Positions 1 through 8,033 of a DNA stretch of 33,809 nt are shown piece after piece. The notes beneath the pieces are model-generated. The model was not told where the DNA came from. It worked only from the letters and a program-made list of their open reading frames with translations, and searched no databases. Origin of the DNA: Ruminococcus sp. UBA946 (lineage in GTDB: Bacteria > Bacillota > Clostridia > Oscillospirales > Ruminococcaceae); NCBI GenBank assembly GCA_002293295.1, contig DBCY01000080.1, positions 1 through 33,809 of the forward strand, read 5' to 3'. Numbering within the stretch: the first letter of the stretch is position 1; the number at the start of each line of letters is the position of its first letter. The translations under genes were made by a program, and so were the position numbers.

Positions 1-66
1 TAAGTCCGCTTTTGTCCACTCCCCCTATTTTAGAATTATTTGAAAAATAAATAACTGAGGTGTGAT

Positions 67-2406
67 ATGTACAATAGGATTATTATTAACGATATTAAAA
101 AAAGCAGGCTGATTACGGCGGCGATAACGGCTTTTATACTAGCCGCTGCTATGCTTACTTCTTTGGCGGCGTCGCTCGCCGTAAACATGTCCGGTGCAAT
201 AGACAATATGATGAGAACGGCAAAGACCGCGGATTTCATGCAGATGCACACAGGGGACGTCGATTTGGAACAAATACGGGATTTCTCCGAAGCAAATGAC
301 AGCGTTGAGGATTATCAGGTGCTTCCGTTCCTCAACATCGAGGGAGCCGATATTATCATAGGCGATGAATCCCTTGATTGGAGCCTTCAGGACAACGGTT
401 TTACGGTACAGGCAGAAAGGTTCGATTTCCTGCTGGACCTGAATAATGAGGTTATAAAACAGCCATCCCAGGGAGAAATTTATGTTCCTATATATTATAT
501 GCTTGAGGGAGCTTTAAACCTTGGCGACCGGGTTACGGTTCACGGAACTGATTTTACCGTTGCGGGGTTTGTGAGGGATTCCACCATGAATCCGACGCTT
601 GCGTCGTCAAAACGGTTTCTTGTGAACGAAGCCGACCTTGAAAAATTAATGCCGTTCGGAGCTATGGAATATCTGATTGAATTTGTTTTAAAGGACGGGG
701 TGTCAGCCACGGAATTTGAAGCCGATTATTTTAGCGCAGAGCTTCCGTCCAACGGGCCGCCATCCATTACATATGCGCTTGTCAGCCTTATGAACGGAAT
801 GACGGACGGCATTATGATAGCCGTACTGGTTTTGATTGCAGCGCTTGTAATTATTGTGTCGTTTTTATGCATACGGTTTACCCTGCTTGCTAAAATCGGT
901 GAGGATTACAGAGAAATCGGAGTGCTGAAGGCAATAGGTCTGCGTGTGAGTGCAATCAAGAAGCTCTATATGGCGAAATACGGTTTTATTGCGGGAATAG
1001 CCTGCGCGCTGGGATTTTTACTGTCACTCCCTCTGCAGAAACCCTTTATGCAGAATATCCGCCTTTATATGGGCGAAAGCGGAAACCGTACAGTTATAAC
1101 CGGACTTTTATGCGGCCTTGCCGGGGCGGCGGTAATTTACGGAGTTATACTTCTTTATGTAAACGGAGTAATGAGAAGCTTTAAAAAAATATCAGCGGCA
1201 CAGGCTGTCCGGTTCGGGGCCCCGCAGGAGAAATCCAGGGCTGTAAGAGGTTTTAGATTAAGTAATAACCGGGTCTTTGCTGTAAATATCTTTTTGGGTT
1301 TCAAGGATATTCTTACCCGTAAAAAACTTTATGTTACCATGCTGTCGGTACTGGTTATATCATCTTTTATAATGATTGTACCGCAAAACATATACAATAC
1401 CATATCCGACAGGAACTTCATGACTTTTATGGGCATGGGCGTCTGTGATTTCAATATGGAAATCAAAAGCACTCAGTTAGGTGATATTGGTCAGATGGCG
1501 GAGGAAATGACAGCTGCAGTCGCATCTGACGCGAATGTGGAAAAATATGCCGTAAACACAGGCATGATGTTTGACCGTACAGCTGATGACGGGACAACGC
1601 ACCGTATGAGGGTGACCCTGGGCGACCATTCGACCTTTCCCATAAAATATACACAGGGAAGGATGCCGCAAACCGGTGATGAAATAGCCATATCAGGAAT
1701 GAATGCCGATGACCTCGGGAAAACGGCAGGGGATGAAATTGTTTTAACGGTGGACGGCGTAAAAAAGCGGCTGACGATATGCGGAATTTACTCCGACGTC
1801 ACAAGCGGCGGAAGAACCGCGAAAGCTATTTTTGAACCTGAAACAGGCGATATATTAAGTATAGGCATAGCCGGAGACTTTAGTGACGGCGCTGACGTGC
1901 AGACCTTGATTTCACGGTATGAGGAAGCTTTGCCCTATACGAAAATTTATGGTTACGAGGATACCAGGGACCAGACATTAGGCACAATGATTAACGCTGT
2001 AAAGCTTGCCTCATATGCCGCGGCAGGGGTTACGGCGCTGCTAACCGTTCTGGTTACAATACTGTTCATGAAAATGCTTATAGTAAAAGACCGTTACCAA
2101 ATCGCAGTAATGAAATCAACAGGATTTACATTCAAGGAAATCCGCTCCCAGTATATAACGCGTTCAGCAGTTGTCGCACTTCTTGGAATTATTATCGGAA
2201 CGGTTCTTGCCAACACAATAGGGGAGTATGCCGGTGCCGCGCTTGTATCCTCCTTCGGCGCGACGGCTTTCAGCTTTGTTGTGAATCCGTGGTTTGCATA
2301 TGTATTTTCACCGCTGCTGATTGCGGTATGCGTTTATATTTCAGTGTTACCGGGAGTATCTGATATACGCAGGCTTAAAATACCCGAATATATAAAAGAA
2401 ACATAA
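67..2406 (+). CDS. FtsX-like ABC transporter permease
   Basis: Membrane component of a MacB/FtsX-type ABC exporter, 779 aa, with two permease halves. Hydrophobic segments lie near residues 16-39, 247-270, 304-323, 343-365, 421-438, 647-670, 701-719 and 743-763, giving a 1+3+1+3 arrangement with two large extracytoplasmic regions (about 45-240 and 445-640). The FtsX core motif appears in each half (EIGVLKAIG near 283, QIAVMKSTG near 677). The start is supported by GAGG at 57-60, six bases before ATG. The ATPase gene follows after 40 bases, so the pair probably works as one exporter. Such systems commonly export peptides, antibiotics or lipoproteins; the substrate cannot be told from sequence. 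Upstream context lies outside the window. Confidence 0.93.
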   Translation: MYNRIIINDIKKSRLITAAITAFILAAAMLTSLAASLAVNMSGAIDNMMRTAKTADFMQMHTGDVDLEQIRDFSEANDSVEDYQVLPFLNIEGADIIIGDESLDWSLQDNGFTVQAERFDFLLDLNNEVIKQPSQGEIYVPIYYMLEGALNLGDRVTVHGTDFTVAGFVRDSTMNPTLASSKRFLVNEADLEKLMPFGAMEYLIEFVLKDGVSATEFEADYFSAELPSNGPPSITYALVSLMNGMTDGIMIAVLVLIAALVIIVSFLCIRFTLLAKIGEDYREIGVLKAIGLRVSAIKKLYMAKYGFIAGIACALGFLLSLPLQKPFMQNIRLYMGESGNRTVITGLLCGLAGAAVIYGVILLYVNGVMRSFKKISAAQAVRFGAPQEKSRAVRGFRLSNNRVFAVNIFLGFKDILTRKKLYVTMLSVLVISSFIMIVPQNIYNTISDRNFMTFMGMGVCDFNMEIKSTQLGDIGQMAEEMTAAVASDANVEKYAVNTGMMFDRTADDGTTHRMRVTLGDHSTFPIKYTQGRMPQTGDEIAISGMNADDLGKTAGDEIVLTVDGVKKRLTICGIYSDVTSGGRTAKAIFEPETGDILSIGIAGDFSDGADVQTLISRYEEALPYTKIYGYEDTRDQTLGTMINAVKLASYAAAGVTALLTVLVTILFMKMLIVKDRYQIAVMKSTGFTFKEIRSQYITRSAVVALLGIIIGTVLANTIGEYAGAALVSSFGATAFSFVVNPWFAYVFSPLLIAVCVYISVLPGVSDIRRLKIPEYIKET

Positions 2407-2446
2407 AAGTAAATAAATTAATCGTCTTGAAAGGATGGTCATAACC

Positions 2447-3199
2447 ATGAATAAAGTTATTACAGGAAAGAATATAGTAAAAACCTTCGGTAAAGGCAGT
2501 GAAAAAACGAACGCCCTGAACGGGGTTGACGCGGAAATATCAAAGGGGGAATTCGTCGCCGTAATGGGACCGTCGGGTTCTGGAAAATCAACGCTTTTAT
2601 TCGTTTTAAGCGGAACGGATGATATTACCGAAGGGTCGGTCAAATTCAACGGTACGGAATTAAAGGAGCTTAGGGAAAATGAGCTTGCCGATATCCGCCG
2701 CGAAAAAATCGGTTTTGTTTTTCAGCAGCCTACCATGCTGAAAAACCTTAATGTGCTGGATAATATAATCCTTCCCGCTGTAAATAATAACGGTAAGGAT
2801 ATAAAAGCGATTACCCAGAAGGCAAAGGCTGTAATGGAAAAAACGGGTATATCCGGTCTTGAAAACAGAGATATTACCGAAGTTTCAGGCGGTCAGCTGC
2901 AGCGTGCCGGAGTTTGCCGCGCATTGATAAACTCCCCTGAGATAATTTTTGCCGACGAACCTACCGGAGCTTTGAATTCAAAATCGGCAGATGAAATAAT
3001 GTCTTTACTGACAGATATAAACAAAGACGGTACGGCAGTTCTTCTCGTTACGCATGACGCTAAGGTTGCCGCAAGAGCCGGCAGAATCCTGTTTATGAAG
3101 GACGGTTCTGTAGTATCGGAACTGATTTTTAATGAATCAGATATTATAGAAACTAAAATAAACAGAATCATAAAACATATGTCTTCCGCAGAAATTTAA
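2447..3199 (+). CDS. ABC transporter ATP-binding protein
   Basis: Cytoplasmic ATPase (250 aa) energising the preceding permease; LolD/MacB/BceA-like. Visible motifs: Walker A GPSGSGKST at residues 41-49, Q-loop VFQQPT, signature VSGGQLQRAG, Walker B IIFADEPTGA and switch histidine VTHD. All catalytic residues are intact. An in-frame ATG at 2435 directly abuts the AAAGG sequence and leaves no room for ribosome binding. ATG 2447 is 12 bases after AAGG and begins the usual family N-terminus (MNKVITGKNI), so I place the start there. The last ~30 residues after the usual core (…IIETKINRIIKHMSSAEI) form a short helical tail. Confidence 0.94.
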   Translation: MNKVITGKNIVKTFGKGSEKTNALNGVDAEISKGEFVAVMGPSGSGKSTLLFVLSGTDDITEGSVKFNGTELKELRENELADIRREKIGFVFQQPTMLKNLNVLDNIILPAVNNNGKDIKAITQKAKAVMEKTGISGLENRDITEVSGGQLQRAGVCRALINSPEIIFADEPTGALNSKSADEIMSLLTDINKDGTAVLLVTHDAKVAARAGRILFMKDGSVVSELIFNESDIIETKINRIIKHMSSAEI

Positions 3200-3212
3200 T
3201 ATTATCATAATA

Positions 3213-3246
3213 TGACGTTCTGGTGTCACATTATATATGCTATAAT
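3213..3246 (+). promoter_or_regulatory. extended -10 promoter with palindrome, upstream of the GyrI-like gene
   Basis: TATAAT at 3241-3246 is preceded by TGC, an extended -10 element. The -35 position (3218-3223, TTCTGG) is poor. An interrupted palindrome TGAC-N8-GTCA at 3213-3228 covers that -35 region, as expected for an operator bound by an activator or repressor. So 3278-3742 probably has its own regulated promoter besides any read-through from the ABC genes. The palindrome and -10 are seen; the regulation is inference. Confidence 0.5.
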
Positions 3247-3277
3247 TATTAAAATTAATAAAACGGAGGAATAAAAA

Positions 3278-3742
3278 TTGTCCAGAATATCTCAGATTAC
3301 TTTAATCCAACAGCCTTGTATGCACACATTGTCAATCCGCAGGAATATTAATTTTATGGAGGAATTTTCAGAACTGGCGGGTTATTCCTTCAGTAAAATC
3401 ATAGCATACTTAAACAGTCTGAACGAACTGCCGGGAGGGGAGCCGTTCGTTTGCTTTCATAACATGGATTTGGAAAATCTTGATGTTGAAATCGGCTTCC
3501 CCGCAGCAAGTCCGTTAAACGGAAAAGAAGATATAACAGTGGGAGAGATTAAATCTCAGAAGACCGTATCGGCGATTGACCTTGGTCCGTATGAAAAGCA
3601 GGACCCTACGCTCGAAGAATTGTTTTCATGGATTCAAAGCAGCGGCTGTGAAATGAAAGGAGAAATATATTATCATTATCTGAACGATACTGAACGCCCG
3701 GAAAATGAACTTCTTACGAAAATGGTAATTCCTTTGAAATAA
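3278..3742 (+). CDS. GyrI-like / AraC effector-binding domain protein
   Basis: A 154-aa stand-alone effector-binding (GyrI-like, SOUL-fold) domain protein with no DNA-binding domain. Fold-typical segments are the repeated halves around IQQPCMHTLSIRR and the FHNMDLENLDVEIGFP strand, then an acidic site region near the C-terminus. In multidrug regulators this domain binds hydrophobic or cationic compounds; free-standing copies may sequester or sense them, and some members have been linked to drug hydrolysis. The start is TTG at 3278 with GGAGGA at 3265-3270, seven bases upstream; no better ATG has a site. It lies directly after an ABC exporter, suggesting a shared role in coping with a toxic small molecule, but the exact ligand is unknown. 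Confidence 0.8.
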   Translation: MSRISQITLIQQPCMHTLSIRRNINFMEEFSELAGYSFSKIIAYLNSLNELPGGEPFVCFHNMDLENLDVEIGFPAASPLNGKEDITVGEIKSQKTVSAIDLGPYEKQDPTLEELFSWIQSSGCEMKGEIYYHYLNDTERPENELLTKMVIPLK

Positions 3743-3762
3743 AATCCAATTCAGGGACTTAT

Positions 3763-3791
3763 AAAAATCCGCTTTCAGCAGCGGATTTTTT
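3763..3791 (+). terminator. intrinsic terminator after the GyrI-like gene
   Basis: An 11-bp stem (AAAAATCCGCT at 3763-3773 paired with AGCGGATTTTT at 3780-3790) with loop TTCAGC, running into T residues. It ends the ABC/GyrI transcription unit before the collagen-like gene. Confidence 0.85.
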
Positions 3792-3815
3792 AATATATGA
3801 GCATGTATGTATTTT

Positions 3816-3844
3816 TAACCTTTAATATTGCAGCGTCATATACT
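3816..3844 (+). promoter_or_regulatory. possible sporulation-type (sigma-E/K) promoter of the collagen-like gene
   Basis: CATATACT at 3837-3844 resembles the -10 of mother-cell sigma factors (sigma-E CATAcaaT, sigma-K CATAnnnTA). An AAC at 3817-3819 lies 17 bases upstream, matching the short AC element of sigma-K. No good sigma-A promoter was found between the terminator at 3791 and the gene. The match is short and could be chance; it is supported mainly by the kind of protein encoded downstream. Confidence 0.3.
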
Positions 3845-3876
3845 GATTAAAGAACATGCATAAAGGAGAATTAATT

Positions 3877-6111
3877 ATGGCTGCAATATCAGGAAAACTA
3901 AGATTTGACAGATTAAGGACAGCAGACCCGTCAAGAGCTGCGCAGGGTATAGCCGGTGTTCCGATTGTTCTGCAGAATACCGCGACGAATGCCATGCTGG
4001 CTGTACTGACTGATTCGGAGGGTAACTATTCATTTATAAATGTGCCCGACGGTAATTATGCGATTATTGAGGCATTCGGAACGGCTGCGGTTCCGTCTCC
4101 GGGTGATTTTTCCGCTGCCGTGGTTTCGGTGCCGGTACAGTCGTTATTCCCGCCGCTCAGTCAGGTATCCGACCCTCCTGCCGGCGCTACCAACCTCGAT
4201 TCGGTGACGCCCTCAACTATACTGGTTAATGTTGCCGGTTCAGACCTCGCCGGACAGGACATCTTGAACGGTCCCGTTAAATACACGCCTATCCATACCA
4301 TTCTTGACAAAAGCGTCAGGGTTACGGAACAAAACCTGATTACGGAGGCAGACAACGGAACATTCGGCAGTTTTCCCCAGGGAACTGCCGCGAATACCGG
4401 CGCTGACCCGAACCCTTACCCGGATATAGGAACCGAGTTCATTTATACTCTGCCTAATCCTGCAAGTGTGACGCCCGCGTTTCATCAGTATACCATACAG
4501 AATATAATGAACGATGCGACGGCTAATGTTCAGAATACCTGGTGGAGGATTGCCGACCATACCGCAGGGAATGAAACCGGCAGAATGATGGTAATTAACG
4601 GGGATGTTCCCGGTTCAGCAATTTTTGAGCAGAGAGTGAGCGTCAAACCCAGCACTTACTACCTGTTAAGCTCATGGATACTGAACCTTTCAAATAACGC
4701 TGGTCTTGCCGACCCGAAGCTGGGAGTTGAGGTGCTGGGCGAAAACGGAGATGTGCTGTACAGCGCTACGCTGGGCGCTTTAATACCCATGAACCCGGAC
4801 ACTCCGGAATGGAAGCAAATCGGCACAATGATAAATTCACAGAATAACCTGGCGCTTACAGTAAGATTCACCAGCGAAGGTCCGGAGGCATTCGGCAACG
4901 ATTATGCCATAGATGACATTCTGCTAAATGAAGTCGGCATAACTCCCTATGACCCGAAGAAAACCGCTGATTCCGCCAGTGTTATTACAGGAGATACCGT
5001 TGAATATACGGTTACGCTCGAAAATCCCGGAGCAAATCCTCTGACGAACGTAATTGTACGCGATATTATACCGCCGGGGATGTCATTCATACCCGGAACT
5101 GTTACGGTAAACGGTCAGAGCAATACGCAAGCTGACCCGAACGCAGGCTTTTCAGTGCCGGATATACCGGGAGAATCTGTTCTTACCGTAACCTTTTCGG
5201 CTGTCGCTGGGTCAGTACCCTCAATAAATCCGACCGTCAACAGCGCGCAGGTTATATATTCCTATTCACCTGTCACAGGCGGAATCCCGGAGGTTTTTGA
5301 CAGAACATCAAATAATGTTGCTGTGGAGATTCTGCCATCTCAGTGTATCGAATGCCCTCCCGGTCCCGCCGGACCGCAGGGCGAACCGGGTCCTCAGGGA
5401 ATACAGGGACCTAAGGGCGATACGGGAGACACGGGACCGCAGGGAATCCAGGGACCGAAGGGCGATACGGGAGACACGGGACCTCAGGGAATACAGGGAC
5501 CGAAAGGCGATACGGGAGACACGGGACCGCAGGGAATACAGGGACCGAAAGGCGATACTGGAGACACGGGTCCTCAGGGAATACAGGGACCGAAAGGCGA
5601 TACTGGAGACACGGGTCCTCAGGGAATACAAGGACCGAAGGGCGATACGGGAGACACCGGGCCTCAGGGAATACAGGGCGAACAGGGTCCGGCAGGTCCG
5701 GCATGTCCGGCATGTACCGAGTGTCCTGTTTTTCCGTATGCTGATATTTCATTGACTATGACTGCACAGCCTGAAACAGCGGCTCCGTGTGATGTAATAA
5801 TTTATACTCTCACGGTAAGAAACGAGGGACCTTCCACAGCTTTTGGCGTAGTTCTGGAGGATTCTATACCCTTCGAGCTTAACAGCGTTAATTATTCGCT
5901 GGACGGCGGACGCAGCTGGAAACCTTGGAACGGATGGCTCAGACTAGGAAGCCTGAACCCGGGCGAATCCGTAACAGTGCTTATAAACGCAACGGTTCAG
6001 CGATGTGCTAAAACCGAAATAACTAATTCCGCGGAAGCATATTCCTCAACCGCGGATATTAATCCCGAAAACAACCGTGCAGAAGTTTCCGTCGAATTAA
6101 TTATAAGATAA
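3877..6111 (+). CDS. collagen-repeat, DUF11-containing putative spore-surface protein
   Basis: A 744-aa multidomain structural protein. Order: an N-terminal SdrD_B/CNA-B-like beta-sandwich (residues ~1-75, GVPIVLQNTATNAML…GNYSFINVPDGNY); a jelly-roll-like middle (~170-350, ending AIDDILLNEVG); a first DUF11 domain (~355-475); a collagen segment (~494-610) flanked by CIEC and CPACTEC cysteine clusters; and a C-terminal DUF11 domain (~625-744). There is no signal peptide, no LPXTG motif and no membrane anchor, unlike most cell-wall collagen-like proteins. That fits proteins assembled on spores from mother-cell cytoplasm (BclA-like). An earlier ATG at 3856 precedes the AAAGGAGA site at 3862-3869; ATG 3877 lies seven bases after it and is taken as the start. 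The spore role is inference. Confidence 0.82.
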   Translation: MAAISGKLRFDRLRTADPSRAAQGIAGVPIVLQNTATNAMLAVLTDSEGNYSFINVPDGNYAIIEAFGTAAVPSPGDFSAAVVSVPVQSLFPPLSQVSDPPAGATNLDSVTPSTILVNVAGSDLAGQDILNGPVKYTPIHTILDKSVRVTEQNLITEADNGTFGSFPQGTAANTGADPNPYPDIGTEFIYTLPNPASVTPAFHQYTIQNIMNDATANVQNTWWRIADHTAGNETGRMMVINGDVPGSAIFEQRVSVKPSTYYLLSSWILNLSNNAGLADPKLGVEVLGENGDVLYSATLGALIPMNPDTPEWKQIGTMINSQNNLALTVRFTSEGPEAFGNDYAIDDILLNEVGITPYDPKKTADSASVITGDTVEYTVTLENPGANPLTNVIVRDIIPPGMSFIPGTVTVNGQSNTQADPNAGFSVPDIPGESVLTVTFSAVAGSVPSINPTVNSAQVIYSYSPVTGGIPEVFDRTSNNVAVEILPSQCIECPPGPAGPQGEPGPQGIQGPKGDTGDTGPQGIQGPKGDTGDTGPQGIQGPKGDTGDTGPQGIQGPKGDTGDTGPQGIQGPKGDTGDTGPQGIQGPKGDTGDTGPQGIQGEQGPAGPACPACTECPVFPYADISLTMTAQPETAAPCDVIIYTLTVRNEGPSTAFGVVLEDSIPFELNSVNYSLDGGRSWKPWNGWLRLGSLNPGESVTVLINATVQRCAKTEITNSAEAYSSTADINPENNRAEVSVELIIR
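5389..5658 (+). repeat. six tandem 45-bp collagen-coding repeats
   Basis: Six consecutive 45-bp units encode GPQGIQGPKGDTGDT, all Gly-X-Y triplets, differing only by synonymous changes (acg/act, ccg/cct, aaa/aag). A seventh diverging unit (GPQGIQGEQGPAGPA) follows. The high DNA identity implies recent expansion or homogenisation, and copy number may vary between strains. Confidence 0.93.
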
Positions 6112-6154
6112 AATCAATTCATGTTAATATTGAATACCTTTGCCATATGGAAGG

Positions 6155-6189
6155 CGCATAGGGCGTTGAAAAAGCAGCGCCCTATTGCG
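6155..6189. terminator. stem-loop after the collagen-like gene
   Basis: ATAGGGCG (6158-6165) pairs with CGCCCTAT (6178-6185). The stem extends outward by three more pairs past one bulged T. It lies 43 bases after the stop codon of the collagen-like gene. No T-run follows on the + strand, so it may be a weak terminator or an mRNA 3'-end-stabilising structure. Confidence 0.4.
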
Positions 6190-6320
6190 ATTTCGGTTTC
6201 AAGTCTGACCTGTTTCTGTTCGGTTTATTTTGAAATATTATTAATATGATGCCGGTTTCTTTTGAATAATCGGCGATGGTTAAAGGTATCCTTTCACCGT
6301 CTGCGTCCGCACGCAGAATA

Positions 6321-6421
6321 ATACTAATCCCCAATAAAAAACATTGAAAAAAATCTGCATAAAAACCGTAAAGAATGGTTTATACTTGATTTTTTATATG
6401 TTTTCAATCGGTTATTAGTAT
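6321..6421. repeat. degenerate ~100-bp inverted repeat
   Basis: Outer arms ATACTAAT (6321-6328) and ATTAGTAT (6414-6421) are exact inverses. So are ATTGAAAA (6343-6350) and TTTTCAAT (6401-6408). The centre adds ATAAAAACC against GGTTTAT. Insertions in the left arm make the fold imperfect. It could be a decayed miniature inverted-repeat element or an extended fold between convergent genes. Confidence 0.4.
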
Positions 6422-6593
6422 AACAAACTGCCCCGGTTCCGCTTTTTGAGCTATAGCCGGAGCGGATATTTCCAGTAATATAACGTTTTTATTAAGAACC
6501 GTCCTGCAGATAATTTCATTCATAGTAATTAAGTTTCCTTTCGGTTTATACGCTGTAAAGCAGATGAACAGACCAAAACACCGGCAAGACTTC

Positions 6594-8033
6594 TTATATC
6601 CGCCCGTCCCCGTTACTTAAAATTTCTGTTAGGGACTTCCTTATAATTTCAGGATTACCCGAGCCGCGCAGTTCTTTCATTACCGCTCCCATAAGAAAAC
6701 CGAAAGCCTTTTCCTTTCCGTTTCTATAGTCGTCTGCCGCCACAGAGTTATCGGACAGAACTTTTTTTACGGCACGGGAAACCGCATCATTGTCGCTGTT
6801 CATCAGAAGCCCGTGTTTCATAATATAATCATCGGGTTCCACATTGTCTTTAAAGACCGCTGCTACCGTTTTTTTATAAGAATTACCGTTAATTTTACCC
6901 GAATGTTCAAGTTTTATAAGATATGACAGTTTATCGCAGTTTACTTTAAGGTTTTCAGGACGAATACTGTGCGTATTCATCAGCCGCATGATTTCGCCTG
7001 TGATTAAATTTGCGGATTCAGACGGGGAGCCGCTTTTTTCGGATAATTCCTCAAAAACAGTTGCTATATTTTTATGGGACGTTATTATTTCAGCATCGTT
7101 TTTTGCAATATGCCAATCCTTTTCGTAACGTTCCCTTTTCTGCGTTCCAAGTTCGGGCAGAGTATTTTTTATCCCGTTAATCATATCATCGCTGATGATT
7201 AGCGGCTGCATATCGGGTTCGGGGAAATACCGGTAATCATTAGCATTTTCCTTTGAACGCATTGAAAATGACTTTTGCTTGTTATCATCCCATCGTCTGG
7301 TTTCCTGCGTTATTTTTCCGCCGCTTTCTATAATTTCTGTCTGGCGTTTTGTTTCAGATTCCACGGCTCTGCCTATTGCCTTGAAGGAATTGAGGTTTTT
7401 CATTTCGGTGCGGACTCCTAACTCACCGCCTTTTTGCCTTATGGACAGGTTTATGTCGGCTCGTATTGAACCCTCCTGCATTTTACAGTCGCAAATATCA
7501 GCATACATAAGGATTTCCTTTAGGTTTTCAAGGAACTCTGCAACCTCTCCGGCTGTTTCAAAATCGGGATTTGTAACAATTTCAACGAGAGGAATGCCGC
7601 ATCTGTTGAAATCCATAAGCGTATTCCCGCTCAGCGGGTCATGAATCAGCTTGCCTGCGTCTTCTTCTATGTGAATTTCACGTATGGTTATTATTTTCGT
7701 TTTTCCGCCTGACGTTATTTCAAGTTTACCGTCTGTGCATACGGGTGTATATAGCTGTGAAATCTGATAAGACTTCGGCAGGTCGGGATAAATATAATTT
7801 TTACGGTCGAATACCGAGTTTGGATTAATACTACAGTTAAGGAGTAATCCTAAACGTACGGCATAAACCGCAACGGCTTCGTTCAGCCTCGGCAGAACGC
7901 CCGGCATTCCCGAACAGACAGGGCAAACGAGGGTATTCGGTTCTGCTCCGAATTCGGTTGAACAGCCGCAGAAAATCTTCGTACTTGTTGATAATTCGGC
8001 GTGAATTTCCAGTCCTATTACCGGTTCCCACAT
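6594..8033 (-). CDS. gatB: Asp-tRNA(Asn)/Glu-tRNA(Gln) amidotransferase subunit B
   Basis: GatB (479 aa) binds the misacylated tRNA and carries the kinase-type active site. Here glutamyl-tRNA(Gln), or aspartyl-tRNA(Asn), is ATP-activated and amidated with ammonia channelled from GatA. It begins with the family hallmark WEPVIGLEIHAEL. Four cysteines (22, 24, 37, 40: CGC…CPVC) match the zinc site reported in the family. The GatB catalytic cradle region (IHIEEDAGK, FNRCGIPLVEIVT, MKNLNSF, RYFPEPD) is intact, as is the C-terminal YqeY-like helical tail. The start overlaps the end of gatA by 16 bases, with AGGTG nine bases upstream, implying translational coupling. Length is normal for the family. 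Confidence 0.97.
   Translation of the reverse strand: MWEPVIGLEIHAELSTSTKIFCGCSTEFGAEPNTLVCPVCSGMPGVLPRLNEAVAVYAVRLGLLLNCSINPNSVFDRKNYIYPDLPKSYQISQLYTPVCTDGKLEITSGGKTKIITIREIHIEEDAGKLIHDPLSGNTLMDFNRCGIPLVEIVTNPDFETAGEVAEFLENLKEILMYADICDCKMQEGSIRADINLSIRQKGGELGVRTEMKNLNSFKAIGRAVESETKRQTEIIESGGKITQETRRWDDNKQKSFSMRSKENANDYRYFPEPDMQPLIISDDMINGIKNTLPELGTQKRERYEKDWHIAKNDAEIITSHKNIATVFEELSEKSGSPSESANLITGEIMRLMNTHSIRPENLKVNCDKLSYLIKLEHSGKINGNSYKKTVAAVFKDNVEPDDYIMKHGLLMNSDNDAVSRAVKKVLSDNSVAADDYRNGKEKAFGFLMGAVMKELRGSGNPEIIRKSLTEILSNGDGRI

Larger units (their letters stand above)
6112..6593. other. 482-bp convergent intergenic region
   Basis: No convincing gene lies between the collagen-like gene and the converging gatB. 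It contains a stable hairpin at 6155-6189, a small perfect hairpin CTGCGT-CCGC-ACGCAG at 6301-6316, and an A/T-rich degenerate inverted repeat at 6321-6421. Stop codons are frequent in all frames. Confidence 0.6.

Noticed and set aside
1..66. 3' end of a gene preceding the ABC permease
   Set aside because: Only 66 bases are available and no frame shows recognisable sequence.
5389..5658. CRISPR-like regular repeats
   Set aside because: Units are contiguous with no unique spacers and encode Gly-X-Y triplets in frame.
5297..5755. Long Arg-rich and Pro-rich frames on both strands across the collagen repeats
   Set aside because: They are by-products of the 45-bp repeat having a length divisible by three, so all frames stay open; no ribosome sites.
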